From positions 1 through 59,411 of the forward strand of contig CAKZSH010000242.1 of the NCBI GenBank assembly GCA_937918905.1: a stretch of DNA of 59,411 nucleotides, read 5' to 3'. A program made the position numbers and the translations under genes. Under the pieces are notes generated by a model. The model saw nothing but the letters and a program-made list of their open reading frames with translations, did no database searches and had not been told where the DNA came from. Each line of letters begins with the position of its first letter. Within the stretch, counting starts at the first letter, position 1. This document shows positions 46,286-54,559 of the stretch, in pieces. The DNA is from an uncultured Saprospiraceae bacterium (lineage in GTDB: Bacteria; Bacteroidota; Bacteroidia; Chitinophagales; Saprospiraceae).

Positions 46286-47605
46286 ATGGCAAAAATAATT
46301 TCCTTATCCAAAGGACTTCGAAGTGTACTTTTTTGGTCTATCATCTCAGCAGCATTTATTGGCCCAGGAACAGTTACGGCAGCATCGAAAGCAGGTGCTT
46401 CATTTGGTTCTGCATTGTTATGGGCATTGTTTTTTTCTACTTTTGCAACAATCATTTTACAGGAAGCTGCAGCACGAATCACCATTGCTTCTGGAAAAAA
46501 TTTAGGAGAAATTATTTCCTTAAAATATCAAAATACCAACAACTCATTAAATTGGATTATTTTTTTAGCAATAGCATTTGGATGTGCTGCATATCAAGCA
46601 GGAAACATGTTAGGTGCAATTTCAGGATTAAAATTAATGACGAATTTTTCCCCCGATTTAGCAACAATTGGTTTAGCATTTTTTGCTTTTGCAATTCTAA
46701 TGTTAGGCAATTTTAAAACGATTGCAAATGTTTTGGGAGTTGTTGTAGCATTGATGGGTATCGCATTTATTTATGTGGCATTGCAAACTGATATAGGTTT
46801 TGGAAAAATAATTTCATCAGCTACGGTTCCATCTTTTCCAGCCGATTCCTCATTGTTAATAATTAGTTTGATAGGCACAACGATTGTACCTTATAATCTT
46901 TTTTTAGCATCGGGAATTAGCCAAGGTCAAAATATTTCAGAAATGCGTTGGGGGATTATTGTGGCGGTTTTAATTGGCGGATTAATTTCGATGGCCATTC
47001 TTTTAGCAGGTACTCAAGTGACTGGTGAGTTTTCTTTCCAAGCACTCTCCAATGTGATGGAAGACAAGATAGGTACGTGGGGAGGAGAGTTATTTGCTTT
47101 TGGATTATTTGCAGCGGGTTTGACTTCTTCAATTACTTCACCGCTTGCAGCTGCCGTTACTGCAAAAAGTTTATTTGGAAAAGGAGAAAAAGAATGGTCT
47201 GCTCAAGGTTTTAAATTTAGATTGGTTTGGGGAATTATTTTATTGATAGGCGTAATTGCAGGTTTGACTATTGGAACACCTGTAGCTGCAATAATTTTAG
47301 CACAAGCTGTCAACGGAGTATTGCTTCCTGTTGTCGCACTTTTTCTGATATTTGCAGTAAATGATGCTAAGCTAATTCCTAAAGCTTATCTCAATTCCAA
47401 CCTTTCAAATTTGATAATGATTGTATTGGTAAGCGTTAGTTGTTTTTTAGGGATCAACAATATTTTTAATGCTTTGGGCAAAACGGCTGAATCTTTACAA
47501 ATGAATTCGACGACTCAATTTAATACGGTTTCGATTTTGACTGTCCTGATTACGTTATGGTTGGTTTTTAGTTTTTTTGTAAAAAAAAGAGAAGTACCTG
47601 CATAG
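46286..47605 (+). CDS. NRAMP-like transporter with altered metal-binding motifs
   Basis: 439 residues and about eleven membrane segments. The fold markers of NRAMP/MntH are present: IGPGTVTAASKAGASFGSAL in the first segment, LQEAAARITIASG, and GTTIVPYNLFLASGISQ in the sixth. However, the canonical DPGN of segment 1 is GPGT (residues 26-29) and the MPH of segment 6 is VPY (201-203), so the Asp, Asn and Met that bind Mn(II)/Fe(II) are all absent. It is therefore a member of a divergent branch; its substrate may not be a transition metal. It follows cysM after a terminator, so it is probably transcribed alone. Confidence 0.85.
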   Translation: MAKIISLSKGLRSVLFWSIISAAFIGPGTVTAASKAGASFGSALLWALFFSTFATIILQEAAARITIASGKNLGEIISLKYQNTNNSLNWIIFLAIAFGCAAYQAGNMLGAISGLKLMTNFSPDLATIGLAFFAFAILMLGNFKTIANVLGVVVALMGIAFIYVALQTDIGFGKIISSATVPSFPADSSLLIISLIGTTIVPYNLFLASGISQGQNISEMRWGIIVAVLIGGLISMAILLAGTQVTGEFSFQALSNVMEDKIGTWGGELFAFGLFAAGLTSSITSPLAAAVTAKSLFGKGEKEWSAQGFKFRLVWGIILLIGVIAGLTIGTPVAAIILAQAVNGVLLPVVALFLIFAVNDAKLIPKAYLNSNLSNLIMIVLVSVSCFLGINNIFNALGKTAESLQMNSTTQFNTVSILTVLITLWLVFSFFVKKREVPA

Positions 47606-47752
47606 TTGAAAAAGGGAGTTGATGACATGAAAGCACTACTTGGATTGATGTAAAAATATCTTATAATTAATTCGTGCATCTTTGAAAAACAGAAAACTTA
47701 TTATAGAAAAATAACCCCTCAACTATATATTTTTTTTATAGTAAAAAAAGAG

Positions 47753-47779
47753 TCCTAGCATCTGCTAGGATTTTTTTTT
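47753..47779 (+). terminator. Intrinsic terminator after the NRAMP-like gene
   Basis: TCCTAGCA (47753-47760) and TGCTAGGA (47763-47770), a tight loop and nine T after. A TACCTTTG box (47785-47792) follows at once and may be the promoter of the M14 peptidase gene, although no TTG lies at the proper distance. Confidence 0.85.
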
Positions 47780-47875
47780 GTCCCTACCTTTGAATAATCA
47801 AAATCAAAATATCAATCAAAAATTCAAAATGGACTTTTATCCTTAAATTTGATTATTATTTTATTTGCAACTATT

Positions 47876-48000
47876 TAGCATTGGCTTGACACGAGTCAAG
47901 GTCTAACTTGAAAAGTCAGGCTTTGACTTATGAGTACATCAATAGAAGTCAAGGCTTGACTTTTCAAGTCAAACCCTGACTCGTGTCAAGCTAATGCTGA
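47876..48000. repeat. Long palindromic repeat, family B (copy 2)
   Basis: Arms of about 50 bases: TAGCATTGGCTTGACACGAG at the left against CTCGTGTCAAGCTAATGCTGA at the right, continuing inward through AGTCAAGGTCTAACTTGAA. It is centred near 47935 and homologous to 20596-20715, sharing the central ACATCAATA and the right-hand tail up to GAATAATTATCTT. It lies 37 bases upstream of the M14 peptidase start, so it is probably in that gene's mRNA leader. Confidence 0.85.
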
Positions 48001-48036
48001 ATAATTATCTTCATTTTTAATTAAAAAAAATCAATC

Positions 48037-49794
48037 ATGCGTTGGTTCCCCTTTTTATTACTTTTATTATTTCAATCCTGTGATGCTCAAAAAAAACTAA
48101 ATTCAAATAATAACAATTCATCATTGCTCACTCCTTTTGAAAAAAATGATAATTCAACCGCTACCTATGAAGAGGCGATTTCTTTTTATAAAAAACTAGA
48201 TGCGGCTTATCCTCAAATCAAATTGACAACTCACGGAATGACAGATGTAGGTTTGCCATTGCATACGGTTGTACTTTCCATTGATAGAGATTTTGATCCA
48301 AAATCCATTCGAAAAAAAAATAGAAATATTCTTTTTGTCAATAATGCAATTCATGCTGGCGAGCCTTGTGGCGTAGATGCAAGTATGATGTTATTAAGAA
48401 ATTACTTAGAGGATAAATCTTTGCAGAAATTCTTAGAGCATACTGTCATTGTGGTTATTCCAATGTACAACTTAGGAGGAGTACTCAATCGAAATAGCCA
48501 TACTCGTACCAATCAAAATGGCCCTGAATCTTACGGCTTTAGAGGCAATGCAAAAAACTTAGATCTGAATCGAGATTTTATAAAATGCGATTCTAAAAAT
48601 GCACAAACGTTTAATCAAATTTACAACTACTGGCAACCTAATGTTTTTATTGACAATCATACTTCCAATGGTGCAGACTATCAATACACCATCACCTTAA
48701 TTCCAACTCAACACAATAAACTAGATCCAAATCTTGCAAAATATTTAAATGAAGAAATGCTTCCTCGGTTATTTTCTGATATGGAAAAAAATGATTGGGA
48801 AATGACTCCTTACGTTTATGCTCGATCTACGCCTGATGAGGGCATTGCAGGTTTTTTGGATTTACCAAGATATTCTTCAGGATATGCTGCGTTGCATAAT
48901 GCGATTTCTTTTATGCCTGAAACCCATATGTTGAAACCATTTAAAGGTAGAGTTCGCAGTACGTACACCTTTATGGATGTGATGATAAAATTAATGTATG
49001 ATGATGTTGAAAAAATACAATCAGCTCGAAAAGCTGCAATTGAAAACACAAAGAATAAAAATACTTTTGACTTGAATTGGACTTTGGATTTTCAGAAGTC
49101 AGATAAAATAATGTTCAAAGGTTATGCTGCCAAGAAAAAACCAAGTGTGATTTCTGGAGAGCCTAGATTGTACTACGATCAAAGCGAACCTTTCGAAAAA
49201 GAAATTGATCACTTCAATTATTATAAGGCAACTGCAAGTGTAGAAAAGCCAAAAGCATACCTTATTCCTCAAAGTTATTCTAATCTCATTGATCTTTTAA
49301 AATGGAATAATGTAAAAGTGGAACAACTTAAAAAAGACAAAACTTACGAAGTAGAATTATATCGTATCAAAGATTTTAAAACAAGGGAGCAACCTTACGA
49401 AGGTCATTTTTTACACTCAAGTGTTGAGGTCGAAAAGTTTTCCCAACAAAAGAATTACAGAAAAGGAGATTACATCATTTATGTCAATCAAGCTTCTAAT
49501 CGATATATTGTCGAAACGCTTGAACCTGTTGCACCTGATTCTTATTTTGCATGGAATTTCTTTGATGGGATTTTACAACAAAAAGAATATTTTTCATCGT
49601 ATGTCTTTGAAGATTTGGCAGCTGAGATTTTGGAAAAGAATCCAGATTTGAAAAAACAATTGGAGGAGAAGAAAGCAGCGGATGCGGATTTTGCAAAAAA
49701 TGCTAGAGCGCAGTTGGATTTTATTTATAAAAATTCTCCACACTACGAACCTACTCATCGAGTGTATCCTGTGGGGAGAATTAATTTTAAATAA
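48037..49794 (+). CDS. M14 family zinc carboxypeptidase-like lipoprotein
   Basis: 585 residues. Lipoprotein signal MRWFPFLLLLLFQSC (Cys15). The zinc site His-x-x-Glu lies in NNAIHAGEPCGVDASMMLL (about residue 107) and the third ligand in VFIDNHTSNGADYQY (about 209); NLDLNRDFIK is the usual Arg/Asn substrate-binding block. Many Bacteroidota M14 proteins of this size act on dietary or wall peptides; the substrate is unknown. The C-terminal 250 residues form an extra domain with no motif I recognise. Confidence 0.88.
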   Translation: MRWFPFLLLLLFQSCDAQKKLNSNNNNSSLLTPFEKNDNSTATYEEAISFYKKLDAAYPQIKLTTHGMTDVGLPLHTVVLSIDRDFDPKSIRKKNRNILFVNNAIHAGEPCGVDASMMLLRNYLEDKSLQKFLEHTVIVVIPMYNLGGVLNRNSHTRTNQNGPESYGFRGNAKNLDLNRDFIKCDSKNAQTFNQIYNYWQPNVFIDNHTSNGADYQYTITLIPTQHNKLDPNLAKYLNEEMLPRLFSDMEKNDWEMTPYVYARSTPDEGIAGFLDLPRYSSGYAALHNAISFMPETHMLKPFKGRVRSTYTFMDVMIKLMYDDVEKIQSARKAAIENTKNKNTFDLNWTLDFQKSDKIMFKGYAAKKKPSVISGEPRLYYDQSEPFEKEIDHFNYYKATASVEKPKAYLIPQSYSNLIDLLKWNNVKVEQLKKDKTYEVELYRIKDFKTREQPYEGHFLHSSVEVEKFSQQKNYRKGDYIIYVNQASNRYIVETLEPVAPDSYFAWNFFDGILQQKEYFSSYVFEDLAAEILEKNPDLKKQLEEKKAADADFAKNARAQLDFIYKNSPHYEPTHRVYPVGRINFK

Positions 49795-49797
49795 ATT

Positions 49798-49902
49798 AAC
49801 GATGTAGGGGCATCCCTTGTGGTTGCCCTGTGTCATTGGGATTTAAATATTTTTTTCCCACGACGCAGGGCAACCACAAGGGATTGCCCCTACATTGTCG
49901 TT
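49798..49902. repeat. Palindromic repeat, family C, between converging genes
   Basis: GATGTAGGGGCATCCCTTGT at the left pairs with ACAAGGGATTGCCCCTACAT at the right, and further inward GGTTGCCCTG with CAGGGCAACC, giving about 105 bp. The word TAGGGGCAA.CCCTTGTGGTTGCCC is one I recall from dispersed repeats of unrelated bacteria. It may also serve as the bidirectional terminator of the two flanking genes, which have no other. Confidence 0.8.
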
Positions 49903-49915
49903 CAATTTTGGAAAA

Positions 49916-52900
49916 TTATTCTTCCATGAATTCTTCAAATGATTTTATTTTGACAGTATCCAATTTCGCTTTTTCCAATAATGCATTTACAGCATTCATG
50001 TCTTTTTGGAAACCACTAAATTCCTGTTGAACGTCTTTCATTTTTCCTTGTAAAATTTTCAACTTATTCATTTGCCGAGCTGAAGGTTCACCTGGATATT
50101 GACTGACGCCTAAATATAAAGTAGAAATTTCTTCTCGCAATGCTGTTCCTTCTTCCACATAAAAGTCACCTTCCAATGCTACCAATGAAGCTTTGTATTT
50201 TTCCACTTCTATTGCAAACTTATTCAGTTTCTTTCTCAATTTCTTTTTGACATCACCTTCAGCTAATTTGCTGGCTTGTTCATGCATGTCTTGCATTGCA
50301 AAATAAGCATGACCCAATTCATTAGTCATATCATATAATTTCATGGATGCTTCATGTTGGCGTTGTCTTTCCGCAGCAGAATACTTTGCTTCAGGATCAT
50401 ATTCCAATTTTACTTTTGTTTCAAAAACATCTTTACCCTTTTTGATTTTTACAATATAATCTCCAGCTGGAAGTGTTGGTGGGAAAATAGAACCAAATAA
50501 TGCCATACGATTATTTGTAGGAGCAGCTTTAGGATTTTTCAATCGAACTGGAAGTGGAACAAGATTGATTCCTGCGCTTTTTCCAGCAGGTAATTCCTTG
50601 ATAAAATTCCCTTCTGCATCAAAAACTTTTAAAGTCATTTTTCCAAAAGTATGTCGCTTTTTCATGTAGTAAGTGATGTACGCAACATTACTTGGATTAG
50701 CACCTACGAAATTTCCAGAACCTCCAAATGGTGCCCCACCTCTCCCCAATTTTAAGTAGGTAGGTTTGGTTTTGAAAAAATGTAATTTCTCTTTGACAAC
50801 CTCTTTTGTGATTTGTCGAAGCGGAGTAATATCATCTAAAATAAAAACACCTCGACCATGGGTTCCTAAAACCACAGCATCCGAAGTAGGGTGAACAACT
50901 ATTGCACGTACGCCATTATGAGGCATTCCGTTATCAAATCTTTTCCAACTTGTACCTCCATCAACTGAAATATAAAACCCTCTTTCCAAACCTAAGAAAA
51001 GTAAATTAGGATTGACCAAATCCTCTCGAATCACATGTGCGTAGCCATCTAATTTATCAGTAGTTAATGATATCCAAGTTTTTCCAAGATCAGTAGTTTT
51101 ATAAATATAAATTCCTTTGTCACCACTCTTATGACCATCAACAGTTACGTAAGCAGTATTTTTATCAAAGTGACCTGGCTCAATCGAAGTGACCCAAAGT
51201 CCTTTTGGTAAACCTGTCATATTCGAAGTAACGTTATTCCATTTTTTTCCTCCATTCGAAGTAACTTGAATCAATCCATCATCAGTTCCCACCCAAATTA
51301 TATTTTCATCTTTAGGCGATTCTGCGATGGCATAAATGGTAGTATTATTTTCGGCAGTAGAGTTGTCAATTGAAAGTCCACCTGATTTTTTTTGGCGCTG
51401 ACGCTGAGGATCATTGGTGGTCAAGTCTGGAGAAATCTTTTCCCAACTGTCTCCTCGGTTTTCTGTTTTAAATAAAAATTGCGCAGCAAAATACAATCGT
51501 TCAGGATTGTTAGGACTGATATGCATAGGTGCATTCCAGTTAAAACGATATTCAGGTTCGCCCTCTTCAGGAAGCGGTTTGATGTCTCTGCTTTGTCCAT
51601 CTGAATTATCAAATCGAACAATATTTCCACCCTGCGACTCGGCATAAATTATATCTTTATCCGTAGGATGTCGGAGTGAAAAGAATCCATCACCACCATT
51701 GGTAAATTCCCAATCTTTATTCTCAACTCCTCCTGGAGATTGAGATGGCCCAACCCAAGACCCATTATCTTGCAATCCTCCGTACACATTAAATGGTTTT
51801 TCATTATCCACACTAATATGATAAAATTGCGAAAGCGGCAAGTCCATAAACATATCAAAAGAGTAGGCTTGATCCAATGATCGGTAACCTCCACCATCAG
51901 TTCCAATAACGACATGTTTGGAATCATTTGGATTTACCCACACGGCATGGATGTCAGAGTGGACAGCTCCTTGCCCAGCAGTTCTCCAAGTTTCTCCACC
52001 CGTTTTACTTACGGTCAAATTTAGTCCACACTTGTAAATAGTATTCTCATCACTTGGATCAATGACGAGTCTTGAAAAATAAAAAGGTCGAACCGTACTA
52101 TTAAAATCATCAGAGATGTGTTTCCAATTGGCTCCACCATCTACTGATTTATAAAGCCCTTTGTCTTTCTTTTCTTTGCACTCTACAGTTGCATATACAA
52201 TGTCAGAATTAGAAGGAGCAACCTCAACGGCCATTCTACCAAGGTCTCCTTTTGGAAAACCATTTTGAATTTTATTCCAAGTTTTTCCACCATCCGTAGT
52301 TTTATATAACCCACTTCCTTTTCCACCTGAAACAAAAAAATCAGGGCTACGGCGGTGATCCCACATTGCAGCGTACAATACATCTGGATTATTTTTATCC
52401 AGAGAAAGATCAGCAGCACCTGTATTGGAATCTACGTATAAAATCTTTTCCCAAGTCTTTCCCCCATCCGTAGTTTTGTAAACGCCACGTTCTTCATTTG
52501 CATTCCACATGTGCCCTTGAGCAGCAACATAAACGACATCTGAATTTTTTGGATGAATTTGAATTTTAGAAATACGCTCCGTATTTTTTAATCCCAAATG
52601 TTCCCATGTACTTCCGCCACTTGTTGTTTTATAAATTCCATCACCGTAGGAAACACTATTTCGAATCCACGGCTCACCTGTTCCTACCCAAACTGTATCA
52701 GGATGATTTTGATCAATTGCCAATGCTCCAATAGATTGCGTATGCTCATCGAAGACAGGACTAAAACTTGTCCCTGCATTATTTGATTTCCACACTCCTC
52801 CGTTGGCAGCACCTAAATATAAAATTTGAGGTTCATCGGCAACAGCATCCAAAGTTGTGATTCGCCCACTCATCACGGCAGGGCCGATACTTCGTGCACT

Positions 52901-53005
52901 CATCGAACCAAAGGAAACTTTGATGGCTTCATCTTGAGCCTGAATATTTTGATTATGGGAAAAGAAAAAAAGGATAGTTAAAAATGTGTAAGTTATTCTT
53001 TTCAT
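49916..53005 (-). CDS. VPS10/BNR-repeat beta-propeller exported protein
   Basis: 1,029 residues from ATG at 53005 (MKRITYTFLTILFFFSHNQN); the longer frame only adds residues before the signal peptide. About 750 residues consist of BNR/Asp-box repeats of the S-x-D-x-G-x-T-W type (KTTSGGSTWEHL, KTTDGGKTWEKI, KTTDGGKTWNKI, SVDGGANWKHI, SVDGGTSWKRF), as in sortilin-like propellers. A C-terminal domain (from about 780) has PAGDYIVKIKKGKDVFETKV and a helical bundle. Annotated relatives are called glycosyl hydrolases, but no catalytic residues can be named. It is preceded by a terminator and a LolA-like gene on the same strand. Confidence 0.85.
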   Translation of the reverse strand: MKRITYTFLTILFFFSHNQNIQAQDEAIKVSFGSMSARSIGPAVMSGRITTLDAVADEPQILYLGAANGGVWKSNNAGTSFSPVFDEHTQSIGALAIDQNHPDTVWVGTGEPWIRNSVSYGDGIYKTTSGGSTWEHLGLKNTERISKIQIHPKNSDVVYVAAQGHMWNANEERGVYKTTDGGKTWEKILYVDSNTGAADLSLDKNNPDVLYAAMWDHRRSPDFFVSGGKGSGLYKTTDGGKTWNKIQNGFPKGDLGRMAVEVAPSNSDIVYATVECKEKKDKGLYKSVDGGANWKHISDDFNSTVRPFYFSRLVIDPSDENTIYKCGLNLTVSKTGGETWRTAGQGAVHSDIHAVWVNPNDSKHVVIGTDGGGYRSLDQAYSFDMFMDLPLSQFYHISVDNEKPFNVYGGLQDNGSWVGPSQSPGGVENKDWEFTNGGDGFFSLRHPTDKDIIYAESQGGNIVRFDNSDGQSRDIKPLPEEGEPEYRFNWNAPMHISPNNPERLYFAAQFLFKTENRGDSWEKISPDLTTNDPQRQRQKKSGGLSIDNSTAENNTTIYAIAESPKDENIIWVGTDDGLIQVTSNGGKKWNNVTSNMTGLPKGLWVTSIEPGHFDKNTAYVTVDGHKSGDKGIYIYKTTDLGKTWISLTTDKLDGYAHVIREDLVNPNLLFLGLERGFYISVDGGTSWKRFDNGMPHNGVRAIVVHPTSDAVVLGTHGRGVFILDDITPLRQITKEVVKEKLHFFKTKPTYLKLGRGGAPFGGSGNFVGANPSNVAYITYYMKKRHTFGKMTLKVFDAEGNFIKELPAGKSAGINLVPLPVRLKNPKAAPTNNRMALFGSIFPPTLPAGDYIVKIKKGKDVFETKVKLEYDPEAKYSAAERQRQHEASMKLYDMTNELGHAYFAMQDMHEQASKLAEGDVKKKLRKKLNKFAIEVEKYKASLVALEGDFYVEEGTALREEISTLYLGVSQYPGEPSARQMNKLKILQGKMKDVQQEFSGFQKDMNAVNALLEKAKLDTVKIKSFEEFMEE

Positions 53006-53063
53006 TGTTTTGTTTTTTTGGGTTCTAAGTGAATTCATTTAGAACCGTTTTTTGACTAAAAAT

Positions 53064-53102
53064 AAAAAAAAGACCCGTTAGAAATATTTTCCCAACAGGT
53101 CT
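53064..53102 (-). terminator. Intrinsic terminator of the LolA-like gene
   Basis: On the reverse strand AGACCTGTTGG pairs with CTAACGGGTCT (two wobble pairs) and is followed by a T-run. It lies 20 bases after the stop. Confidence 0.8.
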
Positions 53103-53121
53103 TTCTTAAAATTATGAAAAG

Positions 53122-53874
53122 TTATTTTTTCTCTTCTTCCTCTTTTGCTGGAAATGCAAATGAATCAGAAGTCACGTCTTCAGAGTTAAACTCAATTTTA
53201 TCAGCAGTAAAAGAAAACATAGTTGCTCCTCCTACTTTTTGTTCAGTCGTATGTGCTACCATTAATCCATCCACTTCTTGATAGTCACTCATAAAAGTTT
53301 CAGAGGACTGACCTTTAGCTGGTCCTGAATCAACAAATGCACGTACCATGATCGGAACAAAATTTTCAGTATCGAAGAAATAGAAAACGATGTCTCCATC
53401 TTTTTTAATCATTTTTACTTTGTAAGTTTCTGAACCTTCTACTTCTTCAGTACCTGCTAATTCTAATTTATGACCTTTACCTTCGTAATCAATAAATTCA
53501 TCTTGGAACTTTTGTTTTTTCATTTGCTTTGATTGTTCCTCATCCATTTTTGTTGGTTCACCACTACCAAATGGATTAATCATCCAAGCTGTTTCACCAT
53601 CAAATGCCTGAATCATTTTTTTACCTTGAAAATCTAATTCCATTTTAAAATAAGCAGGAGCCATCGTTTGAAGCGTAACAGGCATTGACATACCTTGGGC
53701 AGAAGAATTTCCAGACATTTTCATGGATTCGATTTTTTTCCATGCTTCTTCTCCTCCGATATTTTCTAAATAATTTTTTACAATTTCTTCAACCGAAACA
53801 TCCTGTGCCTGTGCTACAGATACGGTTAAGAATGAAAACATTAAAATGCTAAATAATTGAGTAAGTTTTTTCAT
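53122..53874 (-). CDS. LolA-like outer-membrane lipoprotein-sorting domain protein
   Basis: 250 residues with a signal peptide ending AQAQ (about 23). The mature start DVSVEEIVKNYLENIGGEEAW and blocks SMKMSGNSSAQGMSMPV, AFDGETAWMINPF, TYKVKMIKKDGDIVFYFFD and DYQEVDGLMVAHT form the half-barrel found in LolA/LolB-like and DUF4292-like proteins of Bacteroidota. It may carry a lipid or lipoprotein, but it is not the housekeeping LolA by length. It ends in an acidic/Lys tail (AKEEEEKK). Confidence 0.82.
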   Translation of the reverse strand: MKKLTQLFSILMFSFLTVSVAQAQDVSVEEIVKNYLENIGGEEAWKKIESMKMSGNSSAQGMSMPVTLQTMAPAYFKMELDFQGKKMIQAFDGETAWMINPFGSGEPTKMDEEQSKQMKKQKFQDEFIDYEGKGHKLELAGTEEVEGSETYKVKMIKKDGDIVFYFFDTENFVPIMVRAFVDSGPAKGQSSETFMSDYQEVDGLMVAHTTEQKVGGATMFSFTADKIEFNSEDVTSDSFAFPAKEEEEKK

Positions 53875-54349
53875 ATTTAATTGAATTTAGTTGATGTGAT
53901 TTAAAACGAGTTCTTTAAAAATATTTGATTTGAGAATGATTTTATCTATTAATAACAGGAAAATAATAAGTCCGTTCAATTAGATGAGGTTATTTTATTC
54001 TCTTTCTTTTCCTATTTACTTAGTATCAATTTTACTAAGATTATTACAAAATAAGTTAGTTTTCTAGTATTCGATGCATTTTAATTTACGAATGATTAGA
54101 AAAAACCGACAAAAGATTGAATTCGAAATTTTTGTTAGGTCGCAATAAAGAATGCGTAAAGCGGATGACAGTATTAGAATTGGGTTTTGAAGCCCCAACA
54201 ATAAAACCTATATTAGAAATGAAATTATAAGGAAAAAAATTGTTCAAAAATCAGAATTCTGACTTTTAAACATTTTGTGGCTTCGTACACTCTTTTTTTT
54301 CATGTAATTTAATGGAAGAATTTTTATTTAATGCTCAAAATTATCTGTT
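53875..54349. other. Intergenic region with a possible coding remnant and an operator-like palindrome
   Basis: 475 bases. From 54096 to TAA at 54228 the + strand is open for 44 codons (ending with VLELGFEAPTIKPILEMKL), which looks like the C-terminal remnant of a gene I cannot name. At 54241-54272 a 32-base palindrome without loop (TGTTCAAAAATCAGAATTCT and complement, 14 of 16 pairs) lies about 80 bases before the small peptide gene and could be an operator. Confidence 0.35.
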
Positions 54350-54559
54350 ATGGCAAAAAAAATTAAACTCTCAGAATTAAAGTTAAAAAGCTCAGTAACT
54401 GAGCTTAATCAAAAAGAAAGAAAAGCAACTAAGGGTGGATATTATAATTTTACATTGATCCAGAAAAATCCAAAGATTGCTGATACTCAAGTGGATATTA
54501 GATTGCAAGATGGTGGTGGCAGCGGAAACGGAACAGTCGTTAAGGATACTAATCCTTAG
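54350..54559 (+). CDS. Putative ribosomally made peptide precursor with a double-glycine leader (no Cys)
   Basis: 69 residues. The N-terminal part KKIKLSELKLKSSVTELNQK followed by ERKATKGG resembles leaders of Bacteroidota modified-peptide precursors, especially the pinensin group (LKxKSFVT-type block, then a Gly-Gly site at about 28-29). The predicted core YYNFTLIQKNPKIADTQVDI plus RLQDGGGSGNGTVVKDTNP has no Cys, so it cannot form lanthionine rings, but it has five Thr, one Ser and a Gly-rich patch. No modification enzyme, peptidase-transporter or immunity gene lies nearby. The stop overlaps the end of the convergent 532-residue protein gene by 11 bases. Alternatives: a signalling peptide or an unrelated small protein. 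Confidence 0.6.
   Translation: MAKKIKLSELKLKSSVTELNQKERKATKGGYYNFTLIQKNPKIADTQVDIRLQDGGGSGNGTVVKDTNP

Noticed and set aside
46333-46716. A 127-codon frame inside the NRAMP-like gene
   Set aside because: Out-of-frame shadow; the transporter frame has the membrane segments and motifs.
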